Part shown: positions 1-6,570 of the stretch, piece after piece
Layout of the letters: every line of letters starts with the position of its first letter
Position numbering within the stretch: position 1 is the stretch's first letter
Notes under the pieces: generated by a model
What the model saw: the letters and a program-made list of their open reading frames with translations, nothing else
What the model was told of the DNA's origin: nothing
Databases searched by the model: none
Position numbers and translations under genes: made by a program
IMG/VR virus record: IMGVR_UViG_3300021963_000069
Span: 1 to 64,000 of that record
Direction: 5' to 3' (one strand)
Length of the DNA stretch: 64,000 nucleotides
DNA from: a virus

Positions 1-250
1 GCTTGATTAACCAATAGGCATTATCAATTGATTTTGCCGCCCACTGGGTACAGGGATGATTACGAAATGCCCCCTTTTCTGTAGCGTATGGCATTCCATC
101 TTTTTTAGCGAGAGTTCCATAATTATGATACCATTTGGACGCTACTATTGCCAATAGTTGGCAGCATTCAACAGGCATTTTATTTATGTGGCGGTCGGGA
201 AGTACGATAGCACTTTCTGCTGGATATGGGGAAGTGGCAAATATGTTGAT
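1..250 (-). CDS. Pyrimidine-dimer-glycosylase-like phage protein, N-terminal part
   Basis: This partial gene runs off the left edge. Read from 250 it gives I/M-NIFATSPYPAE..., then DRHINKMPVECCQLL and a later RNHPCTQWAAKSIDNAYWL. The D-x-H-x-x-K-M...E...Q-L block followed by HPC..W....S..N..WL is a pattern I know from small cyanophage proteins often annotated as pyrimidine dimer DNA glycosylase; a role in excising UV damage is therefore inferred from family memory only. The start is odd: the codon in the ATG position (248-250) is ATC. The Shine-Dalgarno-like GAGGA lies 7 nt upstream and overlaps the stop codon of the HNH gene before it. An intact ATG copy of the same start region lies at 821-834, on the far side of the HNH gene. 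Confidence 0.6.
   Translation of the reverse strand, partial: MNIFATSPYPAESAIVLPDRHINKMPVECCQLLAIVASKWYHNYGTLAKKDGMPYATEKGAFRNHPCTQWAAKSIDNAYWLIK
237..247. repeat. Right copy of 11-bp direct repeat flanking HNH insertion 1
   Basis: The 11 bases gcaaatatgtt recur exactly at 821-831. On the minus strand both read AACATATTTGC, codons 2-5 of the glycosylase-like gene. Including the start codon the match is 13 of 14 bases (ATG at the far copy, ATC here). Confidence 0.85.
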
Positions 251-260
251 GGTAGGTTCC

Positions 261-782
261 TCAATTCATTAATTTAGAATAGTATTCTACCAGCATTCGT
301 AAGTCCTCAACAGAACCGTTATTTTTCATAACATTTGCTTTTCTTGACACAACAACAATATTTTCGGGAATATAACCTTTTGTATTATCAATTCTATCAA
401 GAGAGGGCGCATACTCTGTTCTCTTTACAAGAGGAACTTTAAATACTGGACACAATTCTGGAATGTGAATATCATTTTGAGTGATTGTACATTCCATATC
501 TTTTTGTTTTGCTCTTTGTCTGGCACTTCTCAACAACTGACTTTCTGGACATTTTTTAGTCCATTTTTTTTGATAATCTGGATTGTTTTTTCTCCATTCA
601 GTCATCAGTTGTTTATAGTGTTCTTTTCTTTCAGAAACATATTTTTTAGTGTGCTCTCTTTTTTCTTTTTTCCTGTAGTTTTTTCTACAGGATTTACACA
701 TACCATCACGACCTCTGACTGAATAATACCAATCAGTTTCTATAATATCAGAAGAACATTTGCGACAGAAGAATGTTTTCAT
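261..782 (-). CDS. HNH homing endonuclease 1 (free-standing)
   Basis: The 173-residue protein begins MKTFFCRKCS. It has an N-terminal zinc-finger-like segment with paired cysteines (C-x2-C near residues 6-9 and C-x2-C near 29-32), a very basic middle, and a C-terminal block SLDRIDNTKGYIPENIVVVS followed by ANVMK, the usual ending of phage HNH nucleases of the LDRID..KGY..xN type. I chose the ATG at 782; a longer frame exists only from a TTG at 824 and would run through the hairpin. The gene lies between an HExxH gene and the glycosylase-like gene and splits off the latter's original start. It probably cleaves phage DNA at the uninterrupted site to spread itself. The preceding hairpin holds a late promoter, so expression is probably late. 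Confidence 0.88.
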   Translation of the reverse strand: MKTFFCRKCSSDIIETDWYYSVRGRDGMCKSCRKNYRKKEKREHTKKYVSERKEHYKQLMTEWRKNNPDYQKKWTKKCPESQLLRSARQRAKQKDMECTITQNDIHIPELCPVFKVPLVKRTEYAPSLDRIDNTKGYIPENIVVVSRKANVMKNNGSVEDLRMLVEYYSKLMN

Positions 783-787
783 TTTAT

Positions 788-820
788 GAATATCTTTTAT
801 TTTATTTATAAAAGATATTC
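788..820 (-). promoter_or_regulatory. Stem-loop with late promoter in front of HNH 1
   Basis: A perfect 13-bp inverted repeat (788-800 with 808-820) encloses a 7-nt loop. The minus-strand late promoter octamer TATAAATA lies at 803-810, spanning the loop and the edge of the upstream arm. The 3-prime arm ends 5 nt before the ATG at 782. Long transcripts from upstream would form the hairpin; late transcripts would start inside it and lack the 5-prime arm. Confidence 0.75.
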
Positions 821-834
821 GCAAATATGTTCAT
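821..834 (-). repeat. Left copy of the target-gene start region (ATG plus codons 2-5)
   Basis: Minus strand reads ATGAACATATTTGC, the expected start (MNIFA) of the glycosylase-like gene, 9 nt after the stop of the HExxH gene. Translation from this ATG now meets a stop after ten codons inside the HNH leader, so this is a stranded remnant of the pre-insertion start. Confidence 0.75.
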
Positions 835-843
835 AATAATTTA

Positions 844-1269
844 TTAAAAACAATACTTTTTGACTACATATTTTACTTCATTTGGTTTATCTTCCATCCA
901 AAATGCTTCCATTTCAATTTGCCGAATACTGGGACCAATCAATTTTACAGCAGATTCCACATCTTGCCTTCTTCTGTCAGAAAGATTCATATTAGAAGAT
1001 GAGATTCCCAAGGGAGTCAAAGATTTGTTCTTACAATATTGAGCCAAATGAACTGACTCGTGTAGTAATGTTTCGTTGATATAATATTTTACATTATCTC
1101 TCGAAACAATTCTGTCGGTACAGATATTCATAGTTTTCTTTGTGGGGTCAAACCACCCATAAATATCGTGTTTTCTACAAATTGGAGCATTTTCAACTAC
1201 TCGAATCTTGCGGGAAACCATTTGATAGATTTCCATAGATTGAGGAGAAAGATAAAATAAGAAATCCAT
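844..1269 (-). CDS. HExxH zinc-metalloprotease-like protein
   Basis: The 141-residue protein contains HESVH at residues 70-74, a zinc-binding HExxH motif, within LLHESVHLAQYC, and a later acidic stretch (EMEAFW near 118-123) that could provide the third ligand. The motif arrangement resembles minimal metallopeptidase (SprT or ImmA-like) folds, but I cannot assign a family. Its ATG overlaps the stop of the sliding clamp gene (TAATG), so the two are translationally coupled. No signal peptide or membrane segment is seen. A peptidase role is inferred from the motif alone. Confidence 0.75.
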   Translation of the reverse strand: MDFLFYLSPQSMEIYQMVSRKIRVVENAPICRKHDIYGWFDPTKKTMNICTDRIVSRDNVKYYINETLLHESVHLAQYCKNKSLTPLGISSSNMNLSDRRRQDVESAVKLIGPSIRQIEMEAFWMEDKPNEVKYVVKKYCF

Positions 1270-1937
1270 TACTCAAAGGTAGAATCGGGTTCCATCGCAA
1301 TCCAATAAGAAAGATTGTATTTGGTGTTTGTAAATTGAGAAAGAAGTTTTTCTGACAGAACTACATCATAAGCACCAGAAATAATCTTACTGAGATTCTC
1401 TACTTTGAAATTAAAAGTAAAGACATTATCAGTCTCTCCCACAACGATAGAATACTCATTAGAGGTATTATTCTTTTTATCACGAACCACCAGACGAATT
1501 ACTCCTGCTTCACCAATCGCAGAAATATCGGGAAGTTGATAGACAGATGCTGCCTTAACAAGTCTTTCGGTAATTCCACTTTCGAGTTGAAAAGAAACAT
1601 CTTTGGAAGGAAGATTGATTTGCTTTTCTGGTGGAGAGACGATTACATTTGGATCTGAATAGAAATACTTGACCCTCCGCTTTCCATCACGAATTGTAAT
1701 GTAACTATCTTCAGAAAAGTCCAAATCAGGATCCTGATGAAGACTCAATCCATTCAGAAACTGATTTAGGTCATAAATCGCAAAGTCACGGGGAAAGTTT
1801 TCGGCAATTTCTGCTTCGGAAAGAATATTTTTGGCGATTGAGATTGTCCTCAATTTATTTCCTTTCTTAACCAAAATAGATTGATTAATACCAGAGAAGT
1901 TTTTGAGAATAGTAATCGTGTTTTCAGAGAGTTTCAT
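1269..1937 (-). CDS. 45: Sliding clamp (T4 gp45 homologue)
   Basis: The product begins MKLSENTITILKNFSGIN, aligning with T4 gp45 (MKLSKDTTALLKNFATIN), continues with AIYDLNQFLNGLSL, and ends YWIAMEPDSTFE against the T4 ending VALEADSTHDF. About 222 residues against 228 in T4. It is the trimeric processivity clamp of the phage polymerase and, in T4, also the activator that tracks along DNA and contacts gp55 for late transcription. The start at 1937 is chosen by alignment; in-frame starts also exist at 1958 (ATG) and 1964 (TTG). It follows the DUF3310-like gene with overlap and is followed by the HExxH gene. Confidence 0.95.
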   Translation of the reverse strand: MKLSENTITILKNFSGINQSILVKKGNKLRTISIAKNILSEAEIAENFPRDFAIYDLNQFLNGLSLHQDPDLDFSEDSYITIRDGKRRVKYFYSDPNVIVSPPEKQINLPSKDVSFQLESGITERLVKAASVYQLPDISAIGEAGVIRLVVRDKKNNTSNEYSIVVGETDNVFTFNFKVENLSKIISGAYDVVLSEKLLSQFTNTKYNLSYWIAMEPDSTFE

Positions 1938-1960
1938 AGTTTTGTCTTTAAGTTTCATAA

Positions 1961-2386
1961 TCAACGGAATTCAGAGAGACCATTATCCTTACGAGAATAA
2001 TGCTTATCAAAGTGAAGTAGTAGCATAGCATAGTGAATGACCTTCAGCAAATCTCGTTTGTTGCGTCCGTCCTTATTCCCATAGCGACTACCATACTTGA
2101 GAATATTTGATTGACAAAACCCGGCGGCAAGTTTTTTAGCTGCCATCAGGTCAATAGTTTGTATGTCCGCGTAATCTTCTTCATCTCCGCAGTAATGCCC
2201 GCTGTATGTGCTGCTGACATAATTTTCAACATCCTTAAGGATTTTATCTTCATTATATTTCCAAAGATGATTTTTTGGTTCGTTCATAGCAGGAGTTTTT
2301 GTCAAATCAACATATCCAGAGTGTTCGTTCATAGTCATTTTATACTCAAGTGATTGCCTTTCATTTTCGGCATTAGAGAAAGCCAT
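1961..2386 (-). CDS. DUF3310-like protein
   Basis: The 141-residue protein ends in a helical region IQTIDLMAAKKLAAGFCQSNILKYGSRYGNKDGRNKRDLLKVIHYA (key elements D-L-M, F..x-N-I-L-K-Y, RY..K, DL.K..HYA), the pattern of DUF3310, a small domain found in many phages and sometimes labelled nucleotide kinase. Function is unknown. The ATG at 2386 is 21 nt from the nearest Shine-Dalgarno (GAGAGAGG); that signal is better placed for an out-of-frame ATG at 2402 opening a 9-codon frame. The start region is duplicated at the beginning of the upstream HNH gene. Confidence 0.65.
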   Translation of the reverse strand: MAFSNAENERQSLEYKMTMNEHSGYVDLTKTPAMNEPKNHLWKYNEDKILKDVENYVSSTYSGHYCGDEEDYADIQTIDLMAAKKLAAGFCQSNILKYGSRYGNKDGRNKRDLLKVIHYAMLLLHFDKHYSRKDNGLSEFR

Positions 2387-2399
2387 AATTAAGAAAAGT
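2382..2399. repeat. Downstream copy of direct repeat flanking HNH insertion 2
   Basis: gccataattaagaaaagt matches gccataattaccgaaaagt at 2929-2947 apart from a/cc. Each copy contains the start codon of a gene (DUF3310-like here, HNH 2 there). Confidence 0.75.
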
Positions 2400-2429
2400 C
2401 ATAATTAACCTCTCTCAATTATAGCAGAT

Positions 2430-2933
2430 TTAAGGTTGTTGGTCAAGTTGTTTCTGAATGAGTTTTTGTCGCTCGTCAAAAGAAAGATTTATCCAATAAC
2501 TATGTTTTACTGCCATTTCAGCATCACTATGTTTTTTGTGACAAGTTCTACAAAGGAGACGACACTTCTCAACTTCTTTCCACCACAAGTCTAAAGAACA
2601 ACCAATATTTCCAATAGTTAGGGTTTTATGTGCTGGGTCAATATGGTCAAACTCAAGATTTTCAGTTTTTCCACACCAAACACATTTTCCTCCAAGTTTT
2701 TCTTTTGCTTGTTCTTTTAATCGTTTTCTTCGGTTGTTATTATTTTTAGTGTTTTGTTCTTTTAATTTTTCTTTGTTTTTTTCATAATACTTTAAATGCC
2801 TATCATTACATTTTTCTTTATTTTTGGAATAATATTCTCTATCAGCAAGGCGTTTTGCTTCTTTTTGCTCCTCCGTCATTTTTTGACGATATTTTTTATT
2901 GTATTCTGATTTTTCTTCTTTTGTAAGTGCCAT
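2430..2933 (-). CDS. HNH homing endonuclease 2
   Basis: The 167-residue protein has a Lys/Glu-rich basic coiled N-terminal half (residues about 1-80) and a classical HNH domain: GGKCVWCGKTENLEFDHIDP, then C-R-L-L-C-R-T-C-H-K-K-H. The zinc-binding CxxC pairs and the D-H pair are all present, so the nuclease looks intact. It lies between the cobS-like gene and the DUF3310-like gene, with its ATG inside a copy of the latter's start region. Its leader is a stem-loop holding a late promoter. A site-specific, self-spreading role is inferred from the family and the insertion signature. Confidence 0.9.
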   Translation of the reverse strand: MALTKEEKSEYNKKYRQKMTEEQKEAKRLADREYYSKNKEKCNDRHLKYYEKNKEKLKEQNTKNNNNRRKRLKEQAKEKLGGKCVWCGKTENLEFDHIDPAHKTLTIGNIGCSLDLWWKEVEKCRLLCRTCHKKHSDAEMAVKHSYWINLSFDERQKLIQKQLDQQP

Positions 2934-2947
2934 AATTACCGAAAAGT
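2929..2947. repeat. Upstream copy of direct repeat at HNH insertion 2
   Basis: Matches 2382-2399 (see that entry). The copy supplies the start codon of HNH 2 and part of the 3-prime arm of its hairpin. Confidence 0.75.
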
Positions 2948-2981
2948 GCTATTAATATTTATACGAATAACACTTTTCAGT
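2938..2981 (-). promoter_or_regulatory. Stem-loop with late promoter in its loop, before HNH 2
   Basis: Arms 2938-2953 and 2966-2981 pair over 16 positions (14 Watson-Crick, 2 G-U on the RNA). The 12-nt loop holds TATAAATA (2956-2963, minus strand). The 3-prime arm ends 5 nt before the ATG. Confidence 0.8.
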
Positions 2982-2993
2982 AAAAAAGTTTTA

Positions 2994-4124
2994 TTAGAAA
3001 AGAACTTCGTGACCACCCTCAATAGTCAGTTCAAGTTCGGTGGGCATCTTAAAATCGGCATCTACTTTATCATACAGTTCAAGAAAAGCAGTTTTAGTTT
3101 CATCATCAAAACGATTAGTACAAACCTGAATTGCCTTTGCCTTATCGCCAAAAATAGCATAAGCACGAATGATATGAACCAAACGACGAGTGCTGATGAT
3201 TTCTTCAATACCGCCATCATAGAAGGTTTTACGAATAATATCCCCCCAATCGCACAATTTCTTACAGAAATCATCAATCTCAGTCAGACCCAGAGTGGCA
3301 GCAATACCCTGAAGAATACGGATTTCCACAGAACTGGCGGGATAAGGTTGCTCGAAAGTGACCGGGAAGCGTTCCAAGAATGCCTCATTAAGCACGTTGG
3401 TGCCGATAAAGCGACCATCATCAGAACCCTTACCCTTGGTGTTTGCGGTCGCAATCACATTAAATCCGGCAGCGGGTTTGACGAAGCGACCAATCTTCTT
3501 CAGGAAGACACCTTTACCTTCCAGAACAGACTGAAGACACAGGATTTTATTGGAAGCAAGGTCAATCTCATCGAGAAGCAATACGGCACCACGCTCAAGT
3601 GCTTCGATGACTGGACCATTATGCCACGCGGTTTCACCATTCACAAGGCGAAATCCACCAATCAAATCGTCCTCATCTGTTTCGATAGTCACATTCACCC
3701 TAATCATTTCACGCTTCAGCTGAGCACACGCCTGCTCCACACTAAACGTTTTGCCATTACCCGAAAGACCCGTAATGAACGTAGGGTAAAAGAGACGGGA
3801 CTGAATAATGCGTTTAATGTCAGCAAAATTACCAAACTTGACGAAGGTATCATCTTTATCAGGAATAAGGTCTTGTTGATGGTCGGGAAGAACGGCAACA
3901 CTCTGAAAAGAACGCTCGATTTCTTCTACTTTATCTTGGGTGATTTCTAGGTTCCACTTACCACGACCAATCTTATGGTGAGAAAGTTTGTTGCTTACGG
4001 TTTGGTAGTTAAGACCACGAGAGGCACAAAAACCTTTGAGGTCGCCAGAAGTGATTTCTGGACCATAAAGTTCTTGAATGCTTTCAATAAGTTGCTGGTC
4101 GTTCACGGATGATTTACGAGGCAT
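2994..4124 (-). CDS. cobS: MoxR/CobS-type AAA+ ATPase
   Basis: The 376-residue protein has Walker A GLSGNGKT at 119-126, Walker B LLLDEID at 182-188, a sensor-1-like IATANTKG near 223, and an ERFP arginine-finger-like element, all typical of the MoxR branch. Cyanophage homologues are labelled cobS after the cobaltochelatase subunit. Residues 1-60 look like a helix-turn-helix-like N-terminal extension. The gene shortly upstream encodes a VWA protein with HExxH; MoxR ATPases usually work with VWA partners to remodel or insert a metal cofactor, so the two probably act together. A terminator and TATAAT-like element separate them, giving this gene its own transcript. Cobalt chelation itself is not shown by the sequence. 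Confidence 0.85.
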   Translation of the reverse strand: MPRKSSVNDQQLIESIQELYGPEITSGDLKGFCASRGLNYQTVSNKLSHHKIGRGKWNLEITQDKVEEIERSFQSVAVLPDHQQDLIPDKDDTFVKFGNFADIKRIIQSRLFYPTFITGLSGNGKTFSVEQACAQLKREMIRVNVTIETDEDDLIGGFRLVNGETAWHNGPVIEALERGAVLLLDEIDLASNKILCLQSVLEGKGVFLKKIGRFVKPAAGFNVIATANTKGKGSDDGRFIGTNVLNEAFLERFPVTFEQPYPASSVEIRILQGIAATLGLTEIDDFCKKLCDWGDIIRKTFYDGGIEEIISTRRLVHIIRAYAIFGDKAKAIQVCTNRFDDETKTAFLELYDKVDADFKMPTELELTIEGGHEVLF

Positions 4125-4173
4125 AATGTAGTTAGGTCGTTTTGTTTAACTGAAGTTATTATACGACAAAAAA

Positions 4174-4191
4174 GGGGGTCGTGGGACCCCC
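4174..4191 (-). terminator. Intrinsic terminator after the 61-residue ORF
   Basis: Minus strand: GGGGGTC, loop CCAC, GACCCCC, then TTTTTT. It is followed by GTATAAT, a likely -10 box for the cobS-like gene. Confidence 0.85.
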
Positions 4192-4196
4192 GGTGG

Positions 4197-4382
4197 TCAG
4201 TTTGCCAACTGGTTCTTCAGGGTTTCAAGGTGCTCCCGACTTACAATTTTCCCAGTATATCCGGGATAAAACTTTTTCACAATCGCAGAAACACCCATCG
4301 CAGTAATCGCACTATCACAAATTACACACACCTCTTTGGTGGTGTAATTTACAACGTGTTCGAGTGGAAACTTATATTTCAT
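4197..4382 (-). CDS. Small hypothetical protein
   Basis: The 61-residue product begins MKYKFPLEHVVNYTTKEVCVICDSAITAMG and is not recognised. It starts 4 nt after the stop of the VWA gene and ends just before a terminator, so it is the last gene of that transcript. The start at 4382 is preferred because the longer frame overlaps the VWA gene. The two closely spaced cysteines (CVIC) could bind metal, which is only a guess. Confidence 0.6.
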   Translation of the reverse strand: MKYKFPLEHVVNYTTKEVCVICDSAITAMGVSAIVKKFYPGYTGKIVSREHLETLKNQLAN

Positions 4383-4386
4383 AGTA

Positions 4387-6531
4387 TCAAGCGACCAAAG
4401 AAACGAACTCACCAAGAATACGCCTATTCATTTTCTTGGATTTCAGACTTTTCACAAAAGCGGTTTTAATCTGTGATTTAGAGGCATCTTCAGAAACAGA
4501 AAACTCCGTGTCCTGTGATATGGAGGTAGAAGAAATACCAAAATAAGCGTGATATCCAGAAGTCTTAAGAGTAAAACTCTTTTCTTTCTTCCAGGAGTTC
4601 ATCACATCATCATAATCAGACCCAGAGTATCCACAATACCTGCGAATAAAGTTTCCGGCATCACGGGATTCGATTACACGAATACCAATAAAGTTCGTAT
4701 TCACAAAAGTATCTCTTAAATTGTGAAGAATTACATCCGTAAATTTCCACCAGGAACTACCCAAAGAATAAGTATTTCCGGTTTTTCGGTCTCTCAAAAA
4801 GGAATTAGGTCCAATAGAACACGTTCCCATATAGGGACTTTCTTCCCATTTGCGTATAAACTCGTGATGATATTTTGGAGCATTTGCCTCACCATCCGTC
4901 AAGATTACACACTGGACTTTCTGTAGTTTATTTTGTTTCTGAAATTGTGGAAGAATTTGATGAAGAGAAATTAGTGCCTCATTTAGAGGTGTTCCGGAAA
5001 GACTCAATCCCATGGGAACATTATATTTACAAGAATATGATTCTTGGAAATGATTAGCAAGACGAAAGATATTTTTCATCTGTTCGTCAAGAGTCTTATT
5101 ATTTACTTTACTTGTAAAAAGATTCATCATAGAAAAATGTTCTTCTACTCGAATCAAATTATCTTTCTTTTGATATGAAAGTTGCCTAATATTTGACTTA
5201 CCTTCGGCATCATAAGAGATCAAAGGATAGTCGTGAGTGAAGGCATAAACCTCAAATGGAATAGCAACTTTTTTACAGAACCAGATCAGATTAAAGAGTT
5301 GTTTCACAGTATCCGACATTACACTTGCCATCGAACCAGACCAGTCCAGAACAAATACAAGACCATGATTCTTGCCGTCAGCGAGGGTTGTAATCTTCTT
5401 AAAGAGGTCCTCACTATACTTGTATGAATGAATGCGAGAGCAATCAAGAACCCCTGTGCGGGCGGTTGTGGCACGGGCATAAGAGTCTGCTGCCTTGCGA
5501 CACTCAAACTCTTTCACCAGATAATTGACCTCTTTTTGTGCCGACCTCTTAAAATCAACAAACTTACGATCAACCTCGCCAAAAATATCAGAATACTGAT
5601 ATTCATAATGCTCAAGATAAGAGGACCAGTGTTCTTTACATTTAGAATGAATCTCGGCATTTGGAACAATAACCCGTTTAAGGTCAAGTTGAGGCAATTC
5701 CAGATATACACTTTCTGCCCCAGAACCACCAATCAAGTCTTTAAGGGACTCCTCAAGTGTATCCATCGTTTTGACTTCGGGTTCTGCTTTTTCCGAACCT
5801 TGCTGACCGCCTTGTGATTGGGTGGATTGGTCCTGCTGTGCGGTTCCACCATAAGAATCAGTTTCACCGGGTTCCTCATTTTCAGATTCCTCACCGCCAC
5901 CTTCATCCCGATTCATAGCATCAGAAGCACCACTTTGAGAGGTTTCTTGACTATCGGGACTTGATTCGATTTCTTCTTGTTGTTTTTGCTTACAATACTC
6001 ATAGAGTACCTTTGCGGCGATTAGAACATCATCGAAAGTTTCGGCATTCCCAATCAAATTGGCGATTTCGGTTTCTTCACCAACCTGAATTGGCACATCA
6101 ACATAATTACCAATCTTAAAATAAAGATTTACCCGGTCAGCAAGATTATAGGTTTCGAGATCAGTATCATCGATTAGGAAAAAATCTTGCTCTGCCAGTT
6201 CTTTATAACCAGCATAGAAACTTTTGGGAGAACCGGGATACTTCCTTTTACAGAGTTTTTCGACTCTTACATCCTCACATACATTTATAAATTGTTGAGG
6301 AATCTTATGATTCTTGCTCCAGTCAATATTTGGTGTGAATAAGGAATGGGAGATTTCGTGAAGAACGAGCATATTATAAACACTATCAGTTGCTTTCTCC
6401 CAGAGAGGTAGAATAAGACACCGAGTATGGACGTTAAAGCAGGCAGTATCTACTTTTTTGTGCTCAACTATGATGTTCTCCATCGCAAGACATTTAGCAA
6501 GCATTCCTTTGATTTCAAAATTAACTGCCAT
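4387..6531 (-). CDS. VWA-domain protein with N-terminal HExxH (CobT-like)
   Basis: The 714-residue protein has HEISH at 58-62, a low-complexity acidic Glu/Ser/Gln-rich linker (about 190-265), and a von Willebrand A domain with the MIDAS motif DWSGS near 395 and a TDGEAN strand near 545. This layout resembles VWA-like metallopeptidase-domain proteins and the CobT chelatase subunit. Its natural partner is the MoxR/CobS-like ATPase encoded two genes downstream. The AGGAG signal is 18 nt from the ATG, farther than normal. HNH 3 is inserted 39 nt upstream of its start. A remodelling or metal-insertion role is inferred from the pairing. Confidence 0.8.
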   Translation of the reverse strand: MAVNFEIKGMLAKCLAMENIIVEHKKVDTACFNVHTRCLILPLWEKATDSVYNMLVLHEISHSLFTPNIDWSKNHKIPQQFINVCEDVRVEKLCKRKYPGSPKSFYAGYKELAEQDFFLIDDTDLETYNLADRVNLYFKIGNYVDVPIQVGEETEIANLIGNAETFDDVLIAAKVLYEYCKQKQQEEIESSPDSQETSQSGASDAMNRDEGGGEESENEEPGETDSYGGTAQQDQSTQSQGGQQGSEKAEPEVKTMDTLEESLKDLIGGSGAESVYLELPQLDLKRVIVPNAEIHSKCKEHWSSYLEHYEYQYSDIFGEVDRKFVDFKRSAQKEVNYLVKEFECRKAADSYARATTARTGVLDCSRIHSYKYSEDLFKKITTLADGKNHGLVFVLDWSGSMASVMSDTVKQLFNLIWFCKKVAIPFEVYAFTHDYPLISYDAEGKSNIRQLSYQKKDNLIRVEEHFSMMNLFTSKVNNKTLDEQMKNIFRLANHFQESYSCKYNVPMGLSLSGTPLNEALISLHQILPQFQKQNKLQKVQCVILTDGEANAPKYHHEFIRKWEESPYMGTCSIGPNSFLRDRKTGNTYSLGSSWWKFTDVILHNLRDTFVNTNFIGIRVIESRDAGNFIRRYCGYSGSDYDDVMNSWKKEKSFTLKTSGYHAYFGISSTSISQDTEFSVSEDASKSQIKTAFVKSLKSKKMNRRILGEFVSLVA

Positions 6532-6570
6532 ACAAGGTGTGTTTTTTAACTCCTATTATCATAGCAGTCC

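Noticed and set aside
248-831. Group I intron or intein explanation for the HNH 1 insertion
   Set aside because: Only about 60 bases remain outside the HNH frame, too few for an intron core, and the insert is not in frame with the target, so it is no intein. A duplicated start region fits a free-standing insertion better.
2946-3950. Long plus-strand ORF (334 codons) opposite the cobS-like gene
   Set aside because: It is the mirror of a clear AAA+ ATPase, has no recognisable motif, and no ribosome site. Shadow frame.
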